From assembly GCA_024401535.1 (NCBI GenBank), contig JAKSKX010000003.1, positions 121,300 through 185,299 on the forward strand: a DNA stretch of 64,000 nt, given 5' to 3'. Position numbers and translations under genes: made by a program. Below the pieces are notes generated by a model. That model ran no database searches and had not been told where the DNA came from. It was given only the letters and a program-made list of their open reading frames with translations. This DNA is from Paludibacteraceae bacterium (GTDB taxonomy: Bacteria > Bacteroidota > Bacteroidia > Bacteroidales > Paludibacteraceae). Positions 51,732-61,358 of the stretch are shown here, one piece after another; within the stretch, counting starts at the first letter, position 1, and every line of letters begins with the position of its first letter.

Positions 51732-52574
51732 ATGAAAGTTATAAGTGCTACATCTGAGTTAGAGGTTGCCGTTTCCTTCTTCAAGGAATTAGGTTTGACT
51801 GTCGGTCTTGTTCCTACAATGGGAGCACTCCACAACGGCCATGCAAGCCTCGTAAAAAAGTGCGTTGCAGAGAATGACGTCTGCATCGTGAGTGTGTTCG
51901 TCAATCCCACTCAGTTCAACAACGCTAACGATTTAGCCACATACCCACGAACTCTTGAAGCTGACTGTAAGCTTCTAGAGAGCCTTGGAGCTAACATCGC
52001 TTTTGCTCCAACAGTTGACCAGATTTATCCATATCCAGATACTCGCCAGTTCGACTTCACTCCTCTTGACAAGGTAATGGAAGGACCTATGCGTCCCGGA
52101 CATTTCAACGGAGTGGCTCAGGTTGTTTCTAGACTATTCGACATCACAAAGCCAAATCGCGCATACTTTGGAGAAAAGGATTTCCAGCAGCTAGCAATCA
52201 TCCGTGAAATGTGTCGCAAATATGGATACAATGACCTTGAGATTGTAGGTTGTCCAATCGTTCGTGAAGAGAGCGGACTTGCTTTGAGCAGCCGAAATGC
52301 TCGTCTTTCCGATTCACAGAAAAAGACAGCAGTCGGTATCTCTAAAGCTTTGTTTGATAGCAAGAATATCAAAAACAGCAAGAACGTAGCCGAGACTAAG
52401 CAATGGGTTATTGACACTATCAACGCTATCGACGGAATGGAAGTTGAGTACTACGAGATTGTTGACGGCAACACACTTCAACCTATCTCTGACTGGAAAG
52501 AGACTTCTTACCCTGTGGGTTGTATAACTGTATATCTTGGCGATGTCAGACTAATCGATAACATCAAATACTAA
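51732..52574 (+). CDS. panC: Pantothenate synthetase
   Basis: This enzyme joins pantoate and beta-alanine in the last step of pantothenate synthesis. It is 280 residues long. The HxGH-type motif is in GLVPTMGALHNGHASLVKKC, followed by VFVNPTQFNNANDLATYPRT, YFGEKDFQQLAIIREM and the KMSKS-like LALSSRNARLS. The ATG at 51732 (MKVISATSEL) was chosen, since the longer frame begins at TTG. panD follows six bases later. The pair is divergent from the half glycogen synthase gene. Confidence 0.95.
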   Translation: MKVISATSELEVAVSFFKELGLTVGLVPTMGALHNGHASLVKKCVAENDVCIVSVFVNPTQFNNANDLATYPRTLEADCKLLESLGANIAFAPTVDQIYPYPDTRQFDFTPLDKVMEGPMRPGHFNGVAQVVSRLFDITKPNRAYFGEKDFQQLAIIREMCRKYGYNDLEIVGCPIVREESGLALSSRNARLSDSQKKTAVGISKALFDSKNIKNSKNVAETKQWVIDTINAIDGMEVEYYEIVDGNTLQPISDWKETSYPVGCITVYLGDVRLIDNIKY

Positions 52575-52580
52575 GAGTCA

Positions 52581-52931
52581 ATGTTCATACAAGTAATGAA
52601 ATCAAAGATACACCGCGCTGTAGTAACAGAGGCTAAGCTTTCTTACATCGGCAGCGTGACTGTTGACGAAAATTTGATGGATGAAGCCGGTCTGTACCCT
52701 AACGAGAAAGTGCAGATCGTCAACAATAATAACGGAGAGAGACTTGAGACTTATGTCATCCCCGGAGAAAGAGGTTCGGGTATCGTCTGTTTGAATGGTG
52801 CCGCTGCTCGCAAAGCACAAATCGGAGATGTTGTCATAATCATGTCATATGGAATAATGACAACTGACGAGGCAAAAGATTTCCAACCCAAAATTGTTTT
52901 CCTTGACGGAGAGGACAACAGAAACTATTAA
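52581..52931 (+). CDS. panD: Aspartate 1-decarboxylase precursor
   Basis: PanD makes beta-alanine from aspartate, the partner substrate for PanC. The 116-residue proenzyme begins [20 protein letters not shown] and has the self-cleavage site [15 protein letters not shown], where cleavage at Gly-Ser creates the pyruvoyl group. [15 protein letters not shown] and [20 protein letters not shown] complete the family pattern. It lies six bases after panC and ends before a strong terminator. Confidence 0.96.
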   Translation: MFIQVMKSKIHRAVVTEAKLSYIGSVTVDENLMDEAGLYPNEKVQIVNNNNGERLETYVIPGERGSGIVCLNGAAARKAQIGDVVIIMSYGIMTTDEAKDFQPKIVFLDGEDNRNY

Positions 52932-52947
52932 AAGTTTTTCACAGCAT

Positions 52948-52988
52948 AAAGGCAGGGAGCATCAAATGATGCTCCCTGCCTTTTTTAT
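52948..52988 (+). terminator. Terminator of panC-panD
   Basis: AAAGGCAGGGAGCATC pairs with GATGCTCCCTGCCTTT around an AAAT-type loop, with a TTTTTT tail. It is one of the strongest hairpins in the window. Confidence 0.92.
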
Positions 52989-53032
52989 AACAAAATAATC
53001 CAATAATCCGACGCGGGCGTTCGCCCGGCACT

Positions 53033-53683
53033 TTATTCTGTGACTGGACGGACAGTGTGCCCGTAGTCGCGGCTGTCGTTGCCCGTGCCCTTTCTGCTCG
53101 AATCGAAGCCAAGGCCGTAAGCGCCGTTACTAGTGCTCTCGTTCACAGTAGAACTCCAGTAGAGGCCGTAAGAGCCCACACCGTCGCTAGAAGTACCATT
53201 GCGGTAGCCAGCGGCAGGAAGGAAAATCCAGTTGTTGTTACCTGCCACCTTGCTTGATACTTTATATCCATTCACTCCACCTATTGAAGTCCATGTCCAA
53301 GTACAGTTTTTAAACAATTCGTCAAACTCAGCCTTTGTCGGCATTCTCCATTTACCACCCCAATTCTGCGATGCTGCATCATATTGTGCAGTTAGATTGC
53401 CATCTTTACCTATAATAGAGGCTGACTCTAATTTTGATGGTGTTTCTCTTAGAGTGATAGAATTATCAAGATTATAACTATCTTTTGTTTTTACCTCGCC
53501 CCATGCGAAATAGTCTCCACACTCTTCTGGACTTGATGCTCCTACATTCATAGTTGCCCACTTCAAACCACTTGGCAAGCCTAAATCTACATAATCATAG
53601 CCATCTATTTTTCCACTTACCGACTGCGCAGAACACTGTATTCCAAGCAATACAACCAATGACGCAATAATCCTCTTTATCAT
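53033..53683 (-). CDS. Secreted FISUMP-domain protein
   Basis: The 216-residue protein has a signal peptide (MIKRIIASLVVLLGIQCSAQ) and a Fibrobacter-succinogenes-major-paralogous (FISUMP) domain. Marker blocks are YDYVDLGLPSGLKWATMNVG, ECGDYFAWGEVKTKDSY, GGKWRMPTKAEFDELFKNC, FLPAAGYRNGTS, YWSSTVNESTS and YGHTVRPV. The fold is lectin-like or related to FGE/SUMF1-like domains, and its ligand is unknown. It stands alone with a -7 element upstream. Confidence 0.85.
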   Translation of the reverse strand: MIKRIIASLVVLLGIQCSAQSVSGKIDGYDYVDLGLPSGLKWATMNVGASSPEECGDYFAWGEVKTKDSYNLDNSITLRETPSKLESASIIGKDGNLTAQYDAASQNWGGKWRMPTKAEFDELFKNCTWTWTSIGGVNGYKVSSKVAGNNNWIFLPAAGYRNGTSSDGVGSYGLYWSSTVNESTSNGAYGLGFDSSRKGTGNDSRDYGHTVRPVTE

Positions 53684-53706
53684 AACTTTTAACTTTAATT
53701 ACATTG

Positions 53707-53714
53707 CAAATATA
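53707..53714 (-). promoter_or_regulatory. -7 element of the FISUMP gene
   Basis: TATATTTG on the minus strand matches TAnnTTTG, 24 bases before the start. Confidence 0.6.
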
Positions 53715-53848
53715 CAAAAAGAAACGAATTTCTTTCTACATTTATTTTGAGACGAGATAAACATTAACAATTATTAACACTAACAAACTCGCACTCGAAT
53801 TTTATAATCGAAATCTATATGCAAAACGATTTAAACTTAAACTTTCAA

Positions 53849-53885
53849 AAAGGGAAAGCTTCAAAAACTATTTTATAGTCGTTTT
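53849..53885 (+). repeat. Dispersed block, copy 2
   Basis: AAAGGGAAAG is followed after 12 bases by TTTTATAGTCGTTTT (53871-53885). The final 15 bases are identical to those at 47800-47814, and the layout is the same. Confidence 0.6.
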
Positions 53886-54016
53886 TACATTTTAATATTG
53901 ACCTTCGAACAATTCAAAACATCAATTTGTTTTTTATAATTCCTCCAAGAGACAAAACGAAACGGATTTCACCTTTGCCGAAACCTTGTCAAACGAAATT
54001 TTATTACAATATCCTT

Positions 54017-55054
54017 TTATTTTCTGCTGCCCAATAATATTGCGCTCAACCCTGGCATAAACCTTGTCAAGATATAATATACTCCCAAAGAAACAAGCAC
54101 TACTATAGCAGGAACAGAAAGATATATTACAAGCATTACGACCTCTGACACCGGAGCAAGCTTGTTCATCAATGTCATGGTAATTCTTTCCTCGAACAGA
54201 TAGTGGAAACAGAAAATAAAGAACGAACTCTTTGCCAAGAACTTATTCACACTAAGATAACCACATTCTATACCTTTATATACCCATCCAAAGACACAAA
54301 AGATACCGAAAACTCTATCCCACTTGTGAAGGTAGAAATCTGCGCCGCAATATGTTGAATATAAAGTCAATGCAAAATACATCAATGTCATATAGACAAG
54401 CACCCTGGTCTCTGTATAGATAAAGTCTTTCTGTGTTATGCTGAAGTATGCTCCAAAAACAAAAAACGCCCACTGCCAAGAAAATGGATGCAGACAAGGC
54501 GCATCATATATCCAAAGCAACAGCAGAAAAAAAGGAAAGATGAAATCCAACTTCCTTATCAAATAATGGAACACATAGGAAAGAAGCGTCATAACCATCA
54601 AATCACGAACAAACCATAAAGGCCCGTTTATCGGATTACCTTCTCTCGCATCCCAAAAGACTTGAATCCAGTCCAACAAGCCATAATCCTTTACCATAGT
54701 GGACTCCACGTGAACTGACGTAAACGACTCGGAGAGAAACTTCAAAATTACGTATGCTAAATTCCAGATTATGTACGGAATCAGCAAGGACTTCACTCTG
54801 GACTTCAGTTTCTGCTTATATACGTCAAACGAAAACTCGCAGTTGTAAAAGAATAAAAATCCAGATATGAAAAAGAACAAAGGAACTCCCAAACAAGCAA
54901 ACTCGTCAGTAACAAAATGACGAACAAAATTGAAACCTGAGTAGCTATATTCAGCAGAGAATTGCTCTATACCGGTATGAATGAACAGCACAAGAATAAT
55001 CAGAGGGAACCTGACATAATCTATGGTTTGAGAAAGTGACTGTTTGTTTATCAT
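54017..55054 (-). CDS. Acyltransferase-3 family membrane protein
   Basis: The 345-residue protein has about ten membrane helices and fits the acyltransferase-3 family, which O-acylates surface sugars. The first helix carries TIDYVRFPLIILVLFIHTGI with the expected His, followed by LGVPLFFFISGFLFFY. The middle shows GPLWFVRDLMVMTLLSYV. The substrate is unknown. The ATG at 55054 was preferred, since a TACCTTTG element (55071-55078) precedes it and overlaps the longer frame. It lies next to an asparagine-synthetase-like gene. Confidence 0.82.
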   Translation of the reverse strand: MINKQSLSQTIDYVRFPLIILVLFIHTGIEQFSAEYSYSGFNFVRHFVTDEFACLGVPLFFFISGFLFFYNCEFSFDVYKQKLKSRVKSLLIPYIIWNLAYVILKFLSESFTSVHVESTMVKDYGLLDWIQVFWDAREGNPINGPLWFVRDLMVMTLLSYVFHYLIRKLDFIFPFFLLLLWIYDAPCLHPFSWQWAFFVFGAYFSITQKDFIYTETRVLVYMTLMYFALTLYSTYCGADFYLHKWDRVFGIFCVFGWVYKGIECGYLSVNKFLAKSSFFIFCFHYLFEERITMTLMNKLAPVSEVVMLVIYLSVPAIVVLVSLGVYYILTRFMPGLSAILLGSRK

Positions 55055-55070
55055 GTTAAATTCTTTTTGG

Positions 55071-55078
55071 CAAAGGTA
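55071..55078 (-). promoter_or_regulatory. -7 element of the acyltransferase gene
   Basis: TACCTTTG on the minus strand is a full match to TAnnTTTG, 16 bases before the chosen start. It indicates that the gene can be expressed apart from the upstream asnB-like gene. Confidence 0.55.
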
Positions 55079-55097
55079 CAATAAAAAGGAGAGTTTT

Positions 55098-56669
55098 TCA
55101 ACCCTCCTTTGCTATTCTTTCTTTGATTCTTGTCAATAAATACTTTGACATTACTTCGTTGGCACTTAGGTAGTCATCCATATCTTTCATTAGCCCTTTA
55201 CCGACCAGTTCTTTTCTCATCCCGGTAGCAAGGTAAACCTCCTGAACTGTATCCACATATTTTTTGTTTCTAACACATAGGCAGCGGGGCAAAAGAGCCT
55301 TTACATACGACTTTAAATACTGTTTGACATAGGCAGTCTTTGAAGTTTCCTTCTTTTTAAAACATACATCATAAGGCTCGAAATAATACTTCATAAGAAC
55401 TTCGTTATAGACAATTCTTTTCTTCAAGTACTTGACCGGCAACTTATAGCAGAACTCAAGAAAATATCTGTTAAAGAAAGGCAAGCGAACTTCGTAACCG
55501 AAATAAAACGGTACTCTGCAGGCATTGAGTATCTTGTTAGGCAAATATTGCTCCATAAAGAACTGCATATTACTTCCACATAACGACAAATAACTGCACA
55601 ACCTATTATGAATTAACAGATTATATGGATTGCCTCTCTCAAAACGCAAAGCAATTAGTTTGTCTATCATATCGAATTCCGCACCTAAGTCACGAGTAAC
55701 TTGACTTACCATCAACTTTCTATGATACGATCCACCATTCACATCACCACAGAAACCAGGAACAAAGACTGCATTATCTTCGAGTAACTCCATAGAACGC
55801 AGATACTTAATGGCATAATAATCAGCAAGCCACTCAAAATTTTGACCTTGTCCAACGAAGTCGATACACTTCTTCAAATCCGAAGAAACAGAATCAACTT
55901 CACTTTGTGGCACTACCTTTTCAAAGTCTATTTGTACGAACTTGAAGCCAAGTTTATGAGCCACTTCTCTTGCAATATTCTGCTCCCCCTCTATATCCTT
56001 GCCCATGGTGTAAGCAAGAACATTCTTCCAACCTCTTTTCTTAACTTGACAAGCTATTAAACGTGAATCGTACCCTCCACTTAAAGGAATAACTATCTGC
56101 TGCTCAACACTTAAGGAAGAGAACATTACATCAAAAGCTCTATCTATAGCTTTACAAAAATCTTTCTCTATGGTTTCATCAGTAGAAGTTTCAATAAAGA
56201 AGAATGAATCGGGATGGTCTATCTTAACAAGATTAGTGTAATTCTCAACTGGATTCTCATAGAACACCATTATTCTTTCTACTCGCCGAATCTCGTTATA
56301 GAGTGTTCCGTCGCCTAATAATGCTCCATTCTGTTCAAAGATTTTTCTTTGAGTCTTATCTATTTTAGTGTCTTCTGTTATTAAAGAGTAAATATCATCG
56401 GCAATAACTATCCTGTCAGCAAATACACGATACCAAAGAGGATAAAGCTTGGTAGCATCAGTTTTTATGCAAACTAATCCATTTTGCTCCTCTATATAGG
56501 TGTACTCGCCCTCTACAAATTCATAGTAATCATTGAAAAAATATTGCTTTACATCGTCAATATCCTTTAATACCTCACCAGAATTCTTATTGACAATATA
56601 ACCACGGAAGTATATTCCTTTCCGGTTAGTCTGCCAATCTTTTCCGACAATATTTAGTTCTATCTTCAT
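55098..56669 (-). CDS. Asparagine-synthetase-like protein lacking the glutaminase cysteine
   Basis: The 523-residue protein has an N-terminal domain shaped like the class II glutaminase, but starting MKIELNIVGKDWQ, with no Cys2, so it should not use glutamine. The C-terminal synthetase domain has the PP-loop PLSGGYDSRLIACQVKKRGW near residue 195, then LAYTMGKDIEGEQNIA. VPGFCGDVNGG and NRYFLEFCYKLPVKYLKK follow. This resembles amide- or ester-forming enzymes of polysaccharide or peptide biosynthesis. The neighbours, acyltransferase and queF, give no further hint. It starts 11 bases after queF. Confidence 0.8.
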   Translation of the reverse strand: MKIELNIVGKDWQTNRKGIYFRGYIVNKNSGEVLKDIDDVKQYFFNDYYEFVEGEYTYIEEQNGLVCIKTDATKLYPLWYRVFADRIVIADDIYSLITEDTKIDKTQRKIFEQNGALLGDGTLYNEIRRVERIMVFYENPVENYTNLVKIDHPDSFFFIETSTDETIEKDFCKAIDRAFDVMFSSLSVEQQIVIPLSGGYDSRLIACQVKKRGWKNVLAYTMGKDIEGEQNIAREVAHKLGFKFVQIDFEKVVPQSEVDSVSSDLKKCIDFVGQGQNFEWLADYYAIKYLRSMELLEDNAVFVPGFCGDVNGGSYHRKLMVSQVTRDLGAEFDMIDKLIALRFERGNPYNLLIHNRLCSYLSLCGSNMQFFMEQYLPNKILNACRVPFYFGYEVRLPFFNRYFLEFCYKLPVKYLKKRIVYNEVLMKYYFEPYDVCFKKKETSKTAYVKQYLKSYVKALLPRCLCVRNKKYVDTVQEVYLATGMRKELVGKGLMKDMDDYLSANEVMSKYLLTRIKERIAKEG

Positions 56670-56680
56670 AACGACGGGGG

Positions 56681-57148
56681 CTAACGGTTATTCACCATCT
56701 CAGGAGCCATGTCATGCCAAAGCATACGATGTTCAGCCATCTTCTCGAACTGAGTTCCTGGCTTTCCATAGTTGCAATATGGATCAATGCTTATTCCTCC
56801 ACGAGGCAAAAACTTTCCCCATACTTCGATGTATTTAGGATCCATCAAAGCAATAAGGTCAGACATTATCTTATTTACGCAATCCTCGTGAAAGTCTCCG
56901 TGGTTGCGATAACTGAACAAATATAGCTTCAAGCTCTTGCTCTCCACCATTTTTATGTTCGGAATATAACTAATATAGATAGTAGCAAAGTCGGGCTGTC
57001 CTGTAATAGGACATAGACTTGTAAACTCTGGACAGTTAAACTTTACCCAATAGTCTCTCTCGGGATGCTTGTTGTCAAAAGTTTCCAACACTTCTGGGGC
57101 ATAAGAAGTTTTGTATTCTGTTTTATTACCTAATTGTGTTAATGCCAT
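56681..57148 (-). CDS. queF: NADPH-dependent 7-cyano-7-deazaguanine reductase
   Basis: QueF reduces preQ0 to preQ1 for queuosine in tRNA. The 155-residue protein is the short, single-domain type. The nucleophilic Cys lies in [18 protein letters not shown]. The QueF motif appears in [21 protein letters not shown], and [15 protein letters not shown] follows. It is preceded by the typA terminator and followed by the asnB-like gene. Confidence 0.95.
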   Translation of the reverse strand: MALTQLGNKTEYKTSYAPEVLETFDNKHPERDYWVKFNCPEFTSLCPITGQPDFATIYISYIPNIKMVESKSLKLYLFSYRNHGDFHEDCVNKIMSDLIALMDPKYIEVWGKFLPRGGISIDPYCNYGKPGTQFEKMAEHRMLWHDMAPEMVNNR

Positions 57149-57174
57149 AATGAAGAAGTAAAATTAAAAAGAGA

Positions 57175-57210
57175 AAACGAACCACAAGAATATCTCTCAA
57201 GGTTCGCTTT
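57175..57210 (-). terminator. Terminator after typA
   Basis: On the minus strand AGCGAACC pairs with GGTTCGTT, followed by TTCTCTTTTT. The loop is long (about 18 bases). Confidence 0.6.
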
Positions 57211-57239
57211 CTTATGTATTTGTTTCTTATTACGAATTG

Positions 57240-59042
57240 TTACTGCTTGTTAGCTTTCTTACGCTCAGTCTCGTCAAGGATAATCTTACGAAGACGCATG
57301 TGGTTAGGAGTAACCTCAACGTACTCGTCCTCCTTGATGTACTCAAGAGCCTCCTCAAGAGAGAACACGATAGGAGGAATAATCTTAGCCTTCTCGTCCG
57401 AACTCTTAGAACGCATATTTGTAAGCTGCTTAGCCTTAGTTACATTTACAACCAAGTCATTGTCCTTGCTGTGCTCACCAACTACCTGACCTGCATAAAC
57501 TTCGTCCTGAGGGAAGATGAAGAACTTACCACGATCTTGAAGCTTATCTATGGCATAGGCGAATGCTGTACCGCTCTCCATAGCAATCATAGAACCGTTT
57601 GTTCTCTTCTCGATCTCACCCTTGTATGGCTGGTACTCAAGGAATCTGTGCGCCATAACAGCCTCTCCTGCAGTAGCTGTAAGTACGTTAGTACGAAGAC
57701 CGATGATACCTCTTGATGGGATCTGGAACACCAAGTGAACACGGTCACCCTTCTTCTCCATTGAAACCATCTCACCCTTACGAACAGAAACAAGCTCGAT
57801 AACCTTACCGCTTACATCCTCTGGAGTGTTGATTGTCAACTCCTCGATAGGCTCGCATTTCTTTCCGCCGATTTCCTTATAGATAACCTGAGGCTGACCT
57901 ACCTGAAGCTCGTATCCTTCACGACGCATAGTCTCGATAAGAACTGACAAGTGAAGTACACCACGACCGAATACAGACCAAACGTCCTCAGACTCAGACT
58001 TCTTAACACGTAGCGCAAGGTTGCGGTCAAGCTCCTTAACCAAACGATCATTGATATGACGTGAAGTAACGAACTTACCATCCTTACCAAAGAAAGGAGA
58101 GTCATTGATTGTGAACACCATACTCATTGTTGGCTCATCAATAGCGATTGGAGGAAGTGGCTCAGGATTCTCGAAATCACAGATTGAATCACCAATCTCG
58201 AAGTTCTCGACACCAATAACAGCTACGATCTCTCCGCACTCTGCCTCATATACCTTAGCCTGAGAGAATCCTTCGAATACTCTCAACTCCTTAATTCTGT
58301 TCTTCTGGATAGAGCCATCACGCTTAACTAGAGCGATGTCCTGACCCTCTCTGATCTTTCCTCTGTGAACACGACCGATAGCGATACGTCCAACGAAAGA
58401 AGAATAGTCAAGAGAAGTAATCAACATCTGAGTAGAACCTTCGTTGTAGTTAGGCTCTGGGATATGCTCGATGATGGCATCAAGAACTGGAGTGATATCA
58501 TCAACTCTTGGAGCCTTCCAGTCTGTGCTCATCCAGTTGTTCTTTGCAGAACCATAAATTGTAGGGAAATCCAACTGCTCCTCTGTTGCGTCAAGAGAGA
58601 ACATTAGGTCAAAAACCTCCTCCTGAACCTCCTCAGGACGGCAATTTGGCTTATCAACCTTATTGATAACTACGATTGGCTTCAAACCAATCTCTATAGC
58701 CTTCTGTAGAACGAAACGAGTCTGAGGCATTGGTCCCTCAAACGCGTCAACAAGCAAAAGCACTCCATCCGCCATGTTCAAGACACGCTCAACCTCTCCA
58801 CCGAAATCCGAGTGTCCCGGAGTATCAATGATGTTGATCTTGTAACCCTTGTAACGGATAGAAACATTCTTAGACACAATCGTTATTCCACGCTCTCTCT
58901 CGAGATCGTTATTGTCCAAAATCAACTCAGTAGGCTTCTCGTGATCCTTGAAAAGCTGTCCGGCAAGGAGCATCTTATCCACGAGCGTTGTCTTACCGTG
59001 ATCCACATGGGCAATGATTGCCACATTTCTAACCTTTTGCAT
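57240..59042 (-). CDS. typA: Ribosome-associated GTPase TypA/BipA
   Basis: This translational GTPase acts in 50S subunit assembly and stress growth. The length of 600 residues is typical. The G1 motif is [13 protein letters not shown], followed by [28 protein letters not shown] and NKVDKP. The effector domains show [20 protein letters not shown] and [20 protein letters not shown], and the last helix has the C-terminal TypA-specific block. It has a -7 promoter element upstream and a terminator after it. Confidence 0.97.
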   Translation of the reverse strand: MQKVRNVAIIAHVDHGKTTLVDKMLLAGQLFKDHEKPTELILDNNDLERERGITIVSKNVSIRYKGYKINIIDTPGHSDFGGEVERVLNMADGVLLLVDAFEGPMPQTRFVLQKAIEIGLKPIVVINKVDKPNCRPEEVQEEVFDLMFSLDATEEQLDFPTIYGSAKNNWMSTDWKAPRVDDITPVLDAIIEHIPEPNYNEGSTQMLITSLDYSSFVGRIAIGRVHRGKIREGQDIALVKRDGSIQKNRIKELRVFEGFSQAKVYEAECGEIVAVIGVENFEIGDSICDFENPEPLPPIAIDEPTMSMVFTINDSPFFGKDGKFVTSRHINDRLVKELDRNLALRVKKSESEDVWSVFGRGVLHLSVLIETMRREGYELQVGQPQVIYKEIGGKKCEPIEELTINTPEDVSGKVIELVSVRKGEMVSMEKKGDRVHLVFQIPSRGIIGLRTNVLTATAGEAVMAHRFLEYQPYKGEIEKRTNGSMIAMESGTAFAYAIDKLQDRGKFFIFPQDEVYAGQVVGEHSKDNDLVVNVTKAKQLTNMRSKSSDEKAKIIPPIVFSLEEALEYIKEDEYVEVTPNHMRLRKIILDETERKKANKQ

Positions 59043-59082
59043 TGTATAGTTTTATTACTTAAAAATCTATTTTTTGAGATTG

Positions 59083-59090
59083 CAAAATTA
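59083..59090 (-). promoter_or_regulatory. -7 element of typA
   Basis: TAATTTTG on the minus strand matches TAnnTTTG, 41 bases before the start. Confidence 0.6.
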
Positions 59091-59236
59091 GAACTTTTTT
59101 CCGATTTTCTGCACTTTTTCTATGGATTTTTATGTTGTAGGACAAGATTTTTCACAAATCCAACCAAATTTTTCCCATACTCAATCTTCTTTCTAAATAC
59201 AGAGAGAAAGATAGCAAAACACATAATCCATTACTT

Positions 59237-60556
59237 TTATAATACGCTGTCAAACACTTTGTTCCATTCACCCCATCCGTCAATTTCGGAAAGATTCTGA
59301 TTATGGAACAACATCGTGAGAGGGACATTACTCTTTTCGCACTGTTCCTTCAATTTTTTGAGGTAAATGACTGCCTGATCGGGAGACATATTAAGATTAC
59401 TTCGCAAGGTTTTGTCCATGACAATCAATGGATGAAGTGTCAAATTTGTCGCGCAATTCTTCTCGCAGTCAAAAAATTTGAAGCTTCTCGCAGTACTTGC
59501 CCTATAGCCTGGAATATCGGAATAAGCCAAAGAATAGTCATCGGTAATACCGATATTCATCAAAGTATGTGCAGTCTTGGGAAAATTGAACAAAAGATAG
59601 TGCATTCGTGTCGATGTAACCTTGCGTCCAAGACATTTCTCCAAGATCCACTTTTCAAACTTCAACAATGCCAAACTATGTGCAGACCTATAGGAAGGAT
59701 GCAGACCAACATTTATCATCTTGTCTATTCTCTGCTTTGCTTTCCAGTACTTCAGACTTGGGAACAGAGTCTTTTTGTCATTCTTACCATAACCTCCACA
59801 ATGAAAGAACATCACGCTCTCGCGAGGCAGTTTAACTGCAATTTCGCATATATTAAAGAACGGGTCTTCCTTCTTTCGGAACAACACGGCCAGTCTAAGT
59901 TTCAGATCTGACTCTCTGCCTTTTATCTTGGCAATCGCAAGAGAGAGTAAAGTCTTTACAATACCTTTGTTCTTAATGGCATAAATATTGTCAACATCTA
60001 TTGTTATTAGGTGCTGATTATTCTTGGGAACAAGGGAAATGCCTTGTATTTTTGAGTTGAAGGCTTTCTCGAATTCTGTCAGCCACTCATCAACTAAAGG
60101 TCTGTCAAGAAAGTCCAACCTATATGCAAGGCTTTGTTTGTAGTCATACCTTCCATGCTTGTCAAAAGACAGATTCCTATTAAGAGAGGGATATTCTTCT
60201 CTCCTGGAAATCAACAAAAAAACAGCCTGAAAAATATCGAATGGAATGTCAAAAGAGTTGTATGCTTCCTTGCTTTCAAAAAAGACAGGCAATTCATTCC
60301 ATTTGCCTAACTGACTTATTTCCTCATCTATATTATGATGCCTATAGACCGTCAACGCTGAACAACTATTACATAATGAAGGACTGTCACAATAGACAAT
60401 ATGGGCAGTTGAAATCAGAGAAGTATCTGAAAAGACATTGATTTCCCTGCCATACCACTCACAAAATATTTGAGTGAACACATACTCAAGCATAGCCTGA
60501 CTACCGGTCTCACTCTGGGATATAAATATGTTTATTTTACCATAGCTTTCCATCAT
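59237..60556 (-). CDS. Polysaccharide-deacetylase-like protein
   Basis: The 439-residue protein has no signal peptide. A C-terminal NodB-like fold is suggested by HLITIDVDNIYAIKNKG, where the Asp of IDVDN would bind metal, GLHPSYRSA for the His-x3-Ser-type motif, and PLTMLFHNQNLSEIDGW near the end. The N-terminal 170 residues form an uncharacterised domain (FSDTSLISTAHIVYCDSPS). The family is common in Bacteroidota near cell-surface loci. The predicted starts ATG at 60556 or 60553 overlap the end of radC by 17-20 bases, which suggests coupled translation. GTG at 60559 is less likely. Confidence 0.75.
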   Translation of the reverse strand: MMESYGKINIFISQSETGSQAMLEYVFTQIFCEWYGREINVFSDTSLISTAHIVYCDSPSLCNSCSALTVYRHHNIDEEISQLGKWNELPVFFESKEAYNSFDIPFDIFQAVFLLISRREEYPSLNRNLSFDKHGRYDYKQSLAYRLDFLDRPLVDEWLTEFEKAFNSKIQGISLVPKNNQHLITIDVDNIYAIKNKGIVKTLLSLAIAKIKGRESDLKLRLAVLFRKKEDPFFNICEIAVKLPRESVMFFHCGGYGKNDKKTLFPSLKYWKAKQRIDKMINVGLHPSYRSAHSLALLKFEKWILEKCLGRKVTSTRMHYLLFNFPKTAHTLMNIGITDDYSLAYSDIPGYRASTARSFKFFDCEKNCATNLTLHPLIVMDKTLRSNLNMSPDQAVIYLKKLKEQCEKSNVPLTMLFHNQNLSEIDGWGEWNKVFDSVL

Positions 60557-61358
60557 CACTGTAGCTATAATAATCCGTATCTCTCGGACCGAAAACTATC
60601 AAATGGTCAAGGAGCGCCAAGCCTAAGGTCTTACAACTGTTCAATAGTCTATCTGTCGCATCATTGTCCTCCCTGCTGGGCAAAGAAGTCCCACCTGGAT
60701 GATTATGTACAACAACGAACCTCTTCACACCTCTTCTAAGCACATTGGACAAAATCAAGGAAACATCGAACAACGACCTGTCGATTGTACCCTTTGTCAG
60801 CTTAATGATTTCCTGACATTGATTCTGAGAATTTAATATCAATAACCAGAGTTCCTCTTGTGAAAGGAAAGCCATTTCCCGCACCAAATCAAAGACTTTG
60901 GGGCTTGATGTTACAGGCTCGCTGAAATTTATATTCTCCCTCAGAACTCTTTTTATGATTTCACTGACAACGGCAATTCTTTTTGCGGCATAGTCACCGA
61001 CTGTAGTCCTGTACTGAATCAAGTCACTTTCATTCTTTCGGAACAGAAACGAAAACTTTTCACCATGAGCAGACAACAAATCTTTAGAAACACTCAAACG
61101 CTTTTCTTCGGTGCCGTTTTCAAGCAGCATTGCCAAAAGTTCCTCGTCAGAGAAATTCTCTACCTTTTTAGGGACTATTTGGTTTGGAAGCTCATAAATC
61201 TTAGCTCCCGACACATCCGTTACATTAGAGTTTACATCTTGAATCCCTTCTGCAACCTCAGTAACTTTAGGTTCGGAGTCTGTAGTGATTATTTTGGCAT
61301 TTATTTCACCAAATAAACTCTGACTTTCAGATACTATATTATCTACTTCTGCTTTCAT
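60537..61358 (-). CDS. radC: RadC family JAB1/MPN-domain protein
   Basis: The 273-residue protein has the helix-hairpin-helix-like middle region (FSDEELLAMLLENGTEEKR) and a JAMM domain. The metal motif is VVVHNHPGGTSLPSREDNDATDR, with HxH, Ser and Asp all present. FGPRDTDYYSYSDDGKLW is the usual RadC end. RadC was once linked to DNA repair, but its true role is unsettled. An N-terminal extension of about 65 residues is unusual and poorly structured. The start overlaps the end of the upstream lipoprotein gene by four bases. Confidence 0.9.
   Translation of the reverse strand: MKAEVDNIVSESQSLFGEINAKIITTDSEPKVTEVAEGIQDVNSNVTDVSGAKIYELPNQIVPKKVENFSDEELLAMLLENGTEEKRLSVSKDLLSAHGEKFSFLFRKNESDLIQYRTTVGDYAAKRIAVVSEIIKRVLRENINFSEPVTSSPKVFDLVREMAFLSQEELWLLILNSQNQCQEIIKLTKGTIDRSLFDVSLILSNVLRRGVKRFVVVHNHPGGTSLPSREDNDATDRLLNSCKTLGLALLDHLIVFGPRDTDYYSYSDDGKLW

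Larger units (their letters stand above)
53684..54016. other. Intergenic region upstream of the FISUMP gene
   Basis: The 333-base AT-rich gap holds the FISUMP -7 element (53707-53714) and the second copy of the dispersed block (53849-53885). No reading frame or clear terminator for the acyltransferase gene was seen. Confidence 0.6.

Noticed and set aside
60537-61358. RadC as part of an integrated mobile element
   Set aside because: RadC genes often sit in mobile islands, but no integrase, repeats or att-like sites flank this one and the neighbours are chromosomal-type genes.
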